From positions 183,251,420 through 183,315,419 of the forward strand of contig NC_057807.1 of assembly GCF_018294505.1 (NCBI RefSeq): a DNA stretch of 64,000 bases, given 5' to 3'. Position numbers and translations under genes: made by a program. The DNA is from Triticum aestivum. Its lineage: Eukaryota; Streptophyta; Magnoliopsida; Poales; Poaceae. Below are positions 57,661-64,000 of this stretch, piece after piece. Position 1 is the first letter of the stretch. Each line of letters begins with the position of its first letter. The notes beneath the pieces are model-generated. The model made no database searches. It had not been told where the DNA came from and worked only from the letters and a program-made list of their open reading frames with translations.

Positions 57661-59400
57661 TGAAGGAAATATGCCCTAGAGGCAATAATAAAGTTATTAT
57701 TTATTTCCTTATATCATGATAAATGTTTATTATTCATGCTAGAATTGTATTAACCGGAAACATGATACATGTGTGAATACATAGACAAACATATAGTCAC
57801 TAGTATGCCTCTACTTGACTAGCTCATTAATCAAAGATGGTTATGTTTCCTAACCATAGACATGTGTTGCCATTTGATTAATAAGGTCACATCATTAGGA
57901 GAATAATGTGATTGACATGACCCATCCCGTTAGCTTAGCACATGATCGTTTAGTATTCTGCTATTGCTTTCTTCATGACTTATACATGTTCCTGTAACTA
58001 TGAGAATTATGCAACTCCCGTTTACCGGAGGAACACTTTGGGTACTACCAAACGTCACAATGTAACTGGGTGATTATAAAGGAGTACTACAGGTGTCTCC
58101 AAAGGTACGTGTTGAGTTGGCGTATTTCGAGATTAGGTTTTGTCACTCTGATTGTCGGAGAGGTATCTCTGGGCCCTCTCGGTAATACTCATCACTTAAG
58201 CCTTGCAAGCATTATAACTAATAAGTTAGTTATGAGATGACGTATTACAGAACGAGTAAAGAGACTTGCCGGTAATGAGATTGAACTAGGTATTGGATAC
58301 CGACAATCAAATCTCGGGCAAGTAACATACCGATGACAAAGGGAACAACGTATGTTGTTATGCGGTTTGACCGATAAAGATCTTCGTAGAATATGTAGGA
58401 ACCAATATGGGCATCCAGGTCCCGCTATTGGTTATTGACCGAGAATGGTTTTAGGTCATGTCTACATAGTTCTCGAACCCGTAGGGTCCGCACGCTTAAC
58501 GTTTCGATGACAGTTTTATTATGAGTTTATAAGTTTTGATGTACCGAAGTTTGTTCGGAGTCCCGGATGTGATCACGGACATGACGAGGAGTCTCGAAAT
58601 GGTCGAGACATAAAGATTGATATATTGGACGACTATATTCGGACACCGGAAAGGTTCCAGGTGATTTCGGAGAAAACCGGAGTGCCGGGGGGGGTTATCG
58701 GAACCCCCCGGGAGAGTATTGGGCCTATGGGCCTTAGGGGAAAGGAGAGAGGGGCGGCCAGCATGGGCCGCGCGCCCCCTCCCCCCTCTGGTCCGAATTG
58801 GACTAGGAGGGGGGGGGGCGCCCCCCTTTCCTTCCCCCTCTCCCCCTTCCTTCCCCCTCCTAGTAGGAGTAGGAAAGGAGGAGTCCTACTCCTACTAGGA
58901 GGAGGATTCCTCCTCCCTTGGCGCGCCCAAAGGGGCCGGCCGGCCTCCCCCCTCCTCCTTTATATACGGGGGCAGGGGGAACCCCATAGACACACAAGTT
59001 GATCTACGGATCGTTCCTTAGCCGTGTGCGGTGCCCCCTTCCACCATATTCCACCTCGGTCATATCGTCGCGAAGCTTAGGCGAAGCCCTGCGCCGGTAG
59101 AACATCAACATCGTCACCACGCCGTCGTGTTGACGGAACTCATCTCCGGAGCTCGGCTGGATCGGAGGCCGGAGATCGTCATCGAGCTGAACGTGTGCTG
59201 AACTCGGAGGCCCCGTACGTTCGGTGCTTGGATCGGTCGGATCGTGAAGACGTACGACTACATCAACCACATTGTTATAACGCTTCCGCTAACGGTCTAC
59301 GAGGGTACGTGGACATGCACTCTCCCCTCTCATTGCTATGCCATCAACATGATCTTGCGTGTGCGTAGGAAATTTTTTGAAATTACTATGAAACCCAACA
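57661..59400 (+). repeat. 3' LTR of element B
   Basis: LTR of 1740 bp from TGAAGGAAATATGCCC after the purine tract AAGTGGGAGAC (57650-57660), ending GAAACCCAACA. The inner structure, with overlapping inverted repeats before the TATA box, matches B's 5' LTR rather than A's. Confidence 0.95.
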
Positions 59401-59405
59401 CTACG

Positions 59406-59415
59406 TTCCCCAACA
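59406..59415 (+). repeat. Last 10 bp of A's 3' LTR, displaced by B
   Basis: TTCCCCAACA sits between B's CTACG duplication and A's ATGGT duplication, exactly the tail missing at 36602. Confidence 0.93.
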
Positions 59416-62091
59416 ATGGTCACATGTGTGTCTTCTATCCACACGAAACCATGCATTTGCCAAGATAATGAGGCAAGTCATTAAGTTGCAAGCCCATTAT
59501 CCAGAAAGTTGAATCAAGTCAATTCGAATGGACAATGCTGCAGAATTCTCCTCATGTGCTTTCAATGATTATTGCATGGCTTTGGGGATTGAAGTTCAGC
59601 ACTCTGTTCCATATGTCCATACACAAAATGGTTTGACTGAAGCATTGATTAAGAGGATCAAACTCATTGCAAGACCTTTGTTGATGAATTGCAACTTGCC
59701 AACCTCTTGTTGGGGTCCTGCTATTTTACGCGCTGCTGACTTGATGCAATTGAGGCCAACTGCATATCACAGTTCTTCCCCTCTGGAATTGGTACGTGGA
59801 AATCCTCCTAGCATTTTCCATCCGCGTAAGTTCGGATGTGCTGCATACATCCCAATCTCACCACCATAGCGGACATCTATGGGCCCACACAGGAAGTTGG
59901 GGATCTATGTGGGGTACAAAACGCCGTTGATTATCAAGTACCTGGAACCCCCGACTGGGGATCTGTTCACAGCCCGTCACGCTGATTGCATTTTTAATGA
60001 GGAACATTTTCCGGCATTAGGAGGAGATTTCAAGTACCAGAAAGAATGCCCGGAAATTGATTGGAATGCTCATGCCATTTCATCCTCTGGTCCACGTACC
60101 CAAGAGACCGAACTTCAAGTTCAAAGATCGTTTATTTGCAACATCTTGCAAATAATATGCCAGATTCATTTACTGATCTGAAAGGTGTTACAAAATCCTT
60201 AAATCCGGCCAGAAACGCGCCAGAAAGAGTGGAGGTACCAATAAAAACCACTCAACTCCCTATTCCTAAAAAGAGCGGGAGTAGTACGGCCTCTGACTTG
60301 GAGCATGCTTCTAGCAAGCAGCAAAGGATATCGAGGAGAAAAACCTTGGAGTTAGTAAATGCAGGTCAACTCAACGTTGACAAACACCTGATGGGTAGTA
60401 TACACCAAGTGGAAGGGCAACCTCCACAACCCAGTTCCAGTGTGCACAAACTGACTGGTACATCGGAACACCCAGACTCGATCGTATTGGGAAATCACGA
60501 AGAGTCACTAGGGGTGCAGGAATTTCCATCATTTATGTTGATTCTGGAGAATCATTTGACCGTAAGACTACGACTGTCGACATATATTTTGCTGAAAAGA
60601 TTGCAGATTCCCTTCTCACTAATCATGATCCAAGGTCTATCATTGAGTGCCAAAAGCGTTCCAACTGGCCTAAATGGAAGGATGCAATCCAAGCAGAAAT
60701 TGCCTCGCTCAACAAAAGAAAGGTATTCACTGAAGAAATACCAACACTTGCTAGTGTTTTCCCTGTGGGATTCAAACGGGTTTTTCTTCGGAAACGGAAT
60801 GAGAACAATGAGGTGTTGAGATATAAAGCAAGGCTCGTAGCACAAGGTTTCATGCAGAAACCCGACATTGATTTCACTGAAATATATTCTCCAGTAATGA
60901 GTGCAACCACTTTCCGATATCTTATATCCTTGGCAGTGCAAAATCGTCTATCTATGTAGTTGATGGACGTCGTGACCACATATCTTTACGGGTCACTAGA
61001 TTCGGACATATATATGAAGGTTCCTGATGGAATCTCTATCCCGAATAAAAATGCAAAATGCAACATGTATTGTGTAAAGCTGAATAAGTCATTATATGGC
61101 TTAAGGTAGTCGGGGCGGATGTGGTACAACTGACTGAGGAGTTCCTTCTTCGGAAAGGTTACTCCAATAGTGTTGATTGCCCATCTGTTTTCATCAGGAA
61201 GTCCTCTACAGGATTTTGCATCATTTCCGTGTATGTTGATGATCTCAACATCATCGGCAGCACACCAGACATTGATGAAGCACACAATCACCTAAGGATG
61301 GAATTTGAGATGAAGGATTTGGGTAAAACCAAATTTTTCTTAGGCATTCAACTTGAGCACCTTCCCTCAGGAATTATGGTACACCAATCTGCTTATATCC
61401 AGAAAATATTGGAGAAATTCAATATGGACAAATCCTATCCATCTAAAACTCCCATGGTGGTTCGATCTCTAGATGTGGAGAAAGATCCGTTCAGACCAAG
61501 GGATGATGGAGAAGATGTGTTGGGACTTGAAGTTCCATACCTCAGTGCCGTTGGAGCGCTTATGTATCTTGAAAATTGCACAAGACCTGATATTGCATTT
61601 GCAGTGAATCTACTTGCTAGACATAACGCAGCTCCCACCAAACGTGATTGGTCTGGAGTGAAGAATATCTTTTGATATCTCCAAGGCACAAAGGATCTTG
61701 GTCTATTTTTCCAGTTCCAAAAAAATCAGGACTCTGATATGATTGGATATGCAGATGCCGGTAATTTGTCTGATCCCCATAATGCCAGATCTCAGACAGG
61801 TTTCGTGTTCCTACATGGTGGCACTGCTATATCATGGAAGTCTTCAAAACAGAATCTGGTGGCAACATCTACCAATCATTCTGAAATAATTTCATTATTT
61901 GAGGCAACATGTGAATGTGTATGGCTTCACAGAATGATAAACCACATACAACAGTCATGTGGAATTGGTTCGATAGAATCACCTACCATTATCTATGAGG
62001 ATAATGCGGCCTGTGTTGTGCAGATGCAAACAGGATACACAGGATACATCAAGAGTAATATCACCAAGCATATTTCTCCTAAATGGTTTTC
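59416..62091 (+). pseudogene. Element D integrase end, RT and RNase H (broken)
   Basis: D's integrase resumes (SHVCLLSTRNHAFAK) with the second aspartate segment RMDNAAEF (about 59527-59550) and the Glu segment NGLTEALIKR (about 59630-59660). A divergent linker follows (60180-60700). RT includes KARLVAQGFMQKP (about 60824-60862) and YVDDLNIIG (about 61231-61257). RNase H has GYADAGNLSDPHNARSQTG (about 61743-61800) and YEDNAACV. Stops include about 59509, 59867, 60957 and 61672, with frameshifts between RT segments. The frame ends at HISPKWF where G's LTR begins, so the C-terminus, polypurine tract and 3' LTR are outside the window. Confidence 0.85.
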
Positions 62092-62637
62092 TGATAGAGG
62101 CAAAGGTGTCCCGTCTTTCGATGAGATGATGGATTTCGCTTTGGTGGAAGTCGACTTTGACGATATGACTACGAACGTGTGAGGACGTCGCGCCTTAGCA
62201 ATCGCTAAACCAACTCCAAGAGGTTATTGACCACGCCAGAGCATGATCAACCTGACCACGAGGGTCTGTTTCCTGCGAGCAAACGAAGAACAAGCAAGAA
62301 ACTGAGATTGCAATCTAGATATTGCTAATATAAGATGAAAGCTTTACTGATCAAGGTGGGGTTCTGTGACGCCTTTGTCTGGTCGTTGAACACAAACAAA
62401 GTACATGAAGTTGCAGCTATGGCGAACTTTTAATCTAAACAAAACCCAAAGTCTAAACGGTGCCATAAGGGTTGTATATATGGAGGAAGAGGGGGGGGGG
62501 GATTTCGTGGTCCTTGGTGGAGGGGTCCGAAATCAACCCTATCTCTTGTTTCCCCACACATACGGACTCTAAAAATAGCCTATACTTATGTATTTCGAAA
62601 TTACATGGGCCTGGCCCAATAATAAGGTGACACAACA
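62092..62637 (-). repeat. Candidate 3' LTR of element G
   Basis: On the minus strand it starts TGTTGTGTCACC (62637) and ends CTCTATCA (62092), giving TG…CA over 546 bp. A TATATA core for the minus strand is at about 62476-62481. The left border is where D coding stops. No clear polypurine tract precedes the start, and the pol-like frame runs into it, so the inner border is uncertain. Confidence 0.5.
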
Positions 62638-62708
62638 CCTAAAATAGCCTCGGGACGAAATTTATGAAGTGGCATCTTGTATATTTCGTCCAAGGCTTCA
62701 TGCACCCA

Positions 62709-64000
62709 TTATGGTGGCTTCAAAGTCCTGAAATCATCACTTGTAACTCCGTTCTTGTTCCCCTTGTGCATGCCATCATCTCCATGCTTGTTCGTGCTCC
62801 AATGTTCATCCTTCTCCAAGCTAGGCCCTTCATTTGTAAGCAAAACAAATGTATCCAATTTAGGCAGCATCATATTCTCATGAACATTAGAATCATTACC
62901 AAGAAACGAAAGTACCTGATAATTTAATTGGCGTGCGCGAGCTCTAGTAATTGGTCCAGTATATGTAGCAGTAGGGGTTGTGGGTGTAACAATGGTATTG
63001 ATGTCCTCATCATCCTCCCCTTCTTGAAATGAAGTCGTCCTCGACGGAAGCTCATCTTCCTCACCCAAATAAGGCTTCAAATCTGCAATGTTAAAAGTGG
63101 GACTAACCCCAAAATCTGCAGACAAATCAAGTTTATATGCATTATCATTTATTTTCTCCAACACCTTAAAGGGACCATCAGCACGAGGCATTAGCTTTGA
63201 TTTGCGCGAATCAGGAAATCTATCCTTACGCAAATGTAACCAAACAAGATCTCCAGGTGCAAACACAACATGTTTTCTACCCTTACCTCCAGCAAGTTTA
63301 TATTTAGCATTCATGCGCTCAATGTTTTCTTAGTTAACTCATCCATTTTTAAAATCAATTCAGCACGTTGTTTAGCATCAAAATTAACCTTCTCCGAAGA
63401 TGGAAGAGGCAACAAATCAATAGGTGCACGAGGTAGGAAACCATACACAATTTCAAAAGGGCACATCTTAGTAATAGAATGCAATGAACGATTATAAGAA
63501 AATTCAATATGAGGCAAGCATTCTTCCCACATTTTCTTATTATTCTTCAAAACAGCCCTAAGCATAGTAGCAATGTTCTATTGACTACTTCAGTTTGTCC
63601 ATCAGTTTGGGGGTGACATTTAGTACTAAAAAGCAGTTTAGTCCCCAACTTAGCCCATAAACATCTCCAAAAGTGGCTAAGAAATTTAGTATCACGATCT
63701 AAAACAATAGTATTTGACACACCATGCAAGCGAATAATTTCATGAAAGAACAAATCAGCAACATTAACAGCATCATCGCTTTTATGACATGGTATAAAGT
63801 GTGCCATTTTCGAGAATCTATCCACGACAACAAATATGCTATCCCTCCCCTTCTTTGTTCGAGGTAAACCTAAAACAAATTCCATAGATATATCCTCCCA
63901 AGGAACACTAGGTACAGGCAAAGGCATATATAAACCATGAGGATTGAGTCGTGACTTAGCTTTTTGACATGTAGTGCAGCAAGCAACAAAGCGCTCAACA
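62709..64000 (-). pseudogene. Element G pol, integrase and C-terminal part (broken)
   Basis: Read from 64000 downward. The end of the integrase zinc finger ([10 protein letters not shown], about 63965-63935) comes first. The integrase core follows with WEDISMEF (first Asp position reads Glu), LDRDTKF (second Asp) and the Glu region [11 protein letters not shown]. Next come the C-terminal GDLVWLHLRKDRFP domain and a tail rich in Asp/Glu and Thr with ITRARARQLN. Frameshifts of one base are seen near 63560 and near 63325, so three frames are needed. The stop at 62711-62709 is followed in frame by 34 more open codons that continue into the candidate LTR. Integrase would act in the nucleus; this copy is inactive. 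Confidence 0.85.

Larger units (their letters stand above)
36603..59400 (+). mobile_element. Element B: copia (WIS/Angela-like), nested in A's LTR, host of C
   Basis: B is inserted 10 bp before the end of A's 3' LTR. CTACG flanks it at 36598-36602 and 59401-59405. It has a 5' LTR, a leader split by C, gag-pol 53703-57627 and a 3' LTR. Both LTRs end GAAACCCAACA, a variant absent from A, which confirms they belong together. Its pol is nearly identical to A's, so a close relative inserted into A. Confidence 0.95.
27876..59415 (+). mobile_element. Element A: full-length copia (WIS/Angela-like), host of B
   Basis: Element A is inserted in D's integrase. ATGGT flanks it at 27871-27875 and 59416-59420. 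Its parts are the 5' LTR 27876-29617, leader, gag-pol 30849-34834, polypurine tract AAGTGGGAGAC (34857-34867) and 3' LTR 34868-36602. The last 10 bp of that LTR (TTCCCCAACA) are displaced to 59406-59415 by B. Without B and its target duplication, A is 8737 bp, close to E (8745) and B (8677 without C). Confidence 0.95.
4547..62091 (+). mobile_element. Element D: old copia retrotransposon, host of four insertions
   Basis: Pieces of one Ty1/copia element on the plus strand lie at 4547-7934, 17987-18525, 27271-27875 and 59416-62091. They are separated by F, E and A, and cut on the right by G. Across each TSD the coding sequence resumes: the gag zinc-knuckle region across F, the protease across E, and the integrase (…DASTRW then SHVCLL…) across A. 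The order gag, protease, integrase, RT, RNase H is the copia order. Many stops and frameshifts show it is the oldest element here. Its 3' LTR must lie beyond G, outside the window. The family differs from the BARE/WIS/Angela elements inserted in it; I cannot name it securely. Confidence 0.85.
62092..64000 (-). mobile_element. Element G: gypsy element, minus strand, runs off the window
   Basis: A minus-strand gypsy element interrupting the end of D's RNase H. The plus-strand order is a candidate 3' LTR and then the C-terminal part of pol, running to the window end. The pol sequence (integrase, GPF..L..-type C-terminal region, ITRARARQLN tail) resembles CRM- or Reina-type chromovirus pol, but I hold that loosely. 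The outer target duplication cannot be checked because the other end is not present. Confidence 0.75.

Noticed and set aside
27876..59415. A and B as a tandem array sharing an LTR, or a recombination product
   Set aside because: Separate matching 5-bp duplications for A and B and the displaced 10-bp LTR tail show nested insertion.

Overview
This is plant nuclear DNA made almost entirely of transposable elements. Terminal sequences of four copia elements belong to the BARE/WIS/Angela group, which is abundant in Triticeae, so wheat, Aegilops, rye or barley is the likely source (established knowledge plus inference). I found no confident host gene, RNA gene or CRISPR array.

Layout. 1-2210 is unassigned sequence. 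2214-3489 is a TIR element with TTA duplications (PIF/Harbinger-like) that carries a 74-bp tandem repeat. 4037-4347 is a small hairpin-like MITE with a 9-bp duplication (Mutator-like). From 4547 to 62091 runs one old, decayed copia element, here called D (+ strand). It is split by four later insertions: F (7935-17986, copia, minus strand), E (18526-27270, copia, minus strand), A (27876-59415, copia, plus strand) and G (62092 to beyond the window, gypsy, minus strand). A is itself interrupted 10 bp before the end of its 3' LTR by B (36603-59400, copia). B is interrupted in its leader by C (39321-53436, a 14.1-kb gypsy element with 4.05-kb LTRs). Five insertions have matching 5-bp target duplications that I could read: F CTGGT, E GCGAT, A ATGGT, B CTACG, C TATGG. 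D's sequence reads across the breakpoints once the inserts are set aside, so the order D, then A, then B, then C is fixed by structure alone.

Coding content. E keeps an uninterrupted gag-pol frame of 1326 codons with all the catalytic motifs I could check. A, B, F, D and G are broken by stops, frameshifts or deletions. A and B share one stop between integrase and RT, while their 530-codon RT-RNase H halves remain open. C has a nearly intact gag-pol broken by a single TGA. Upstream of gag it has an extra 257-codon ORF with a possible double-stranded-RNA-binding-like fold.

Most interesting unexplained features: the extra ORF of C, together with a strong splice-donor-like site in its U5 and acceptor-like sites directly before both the ORF and gag; the three-LTR structure of F, with a microhomology deletion; and a hairpin kept just upstream of the TATA box in LTRs of two diverged copia subgroups.
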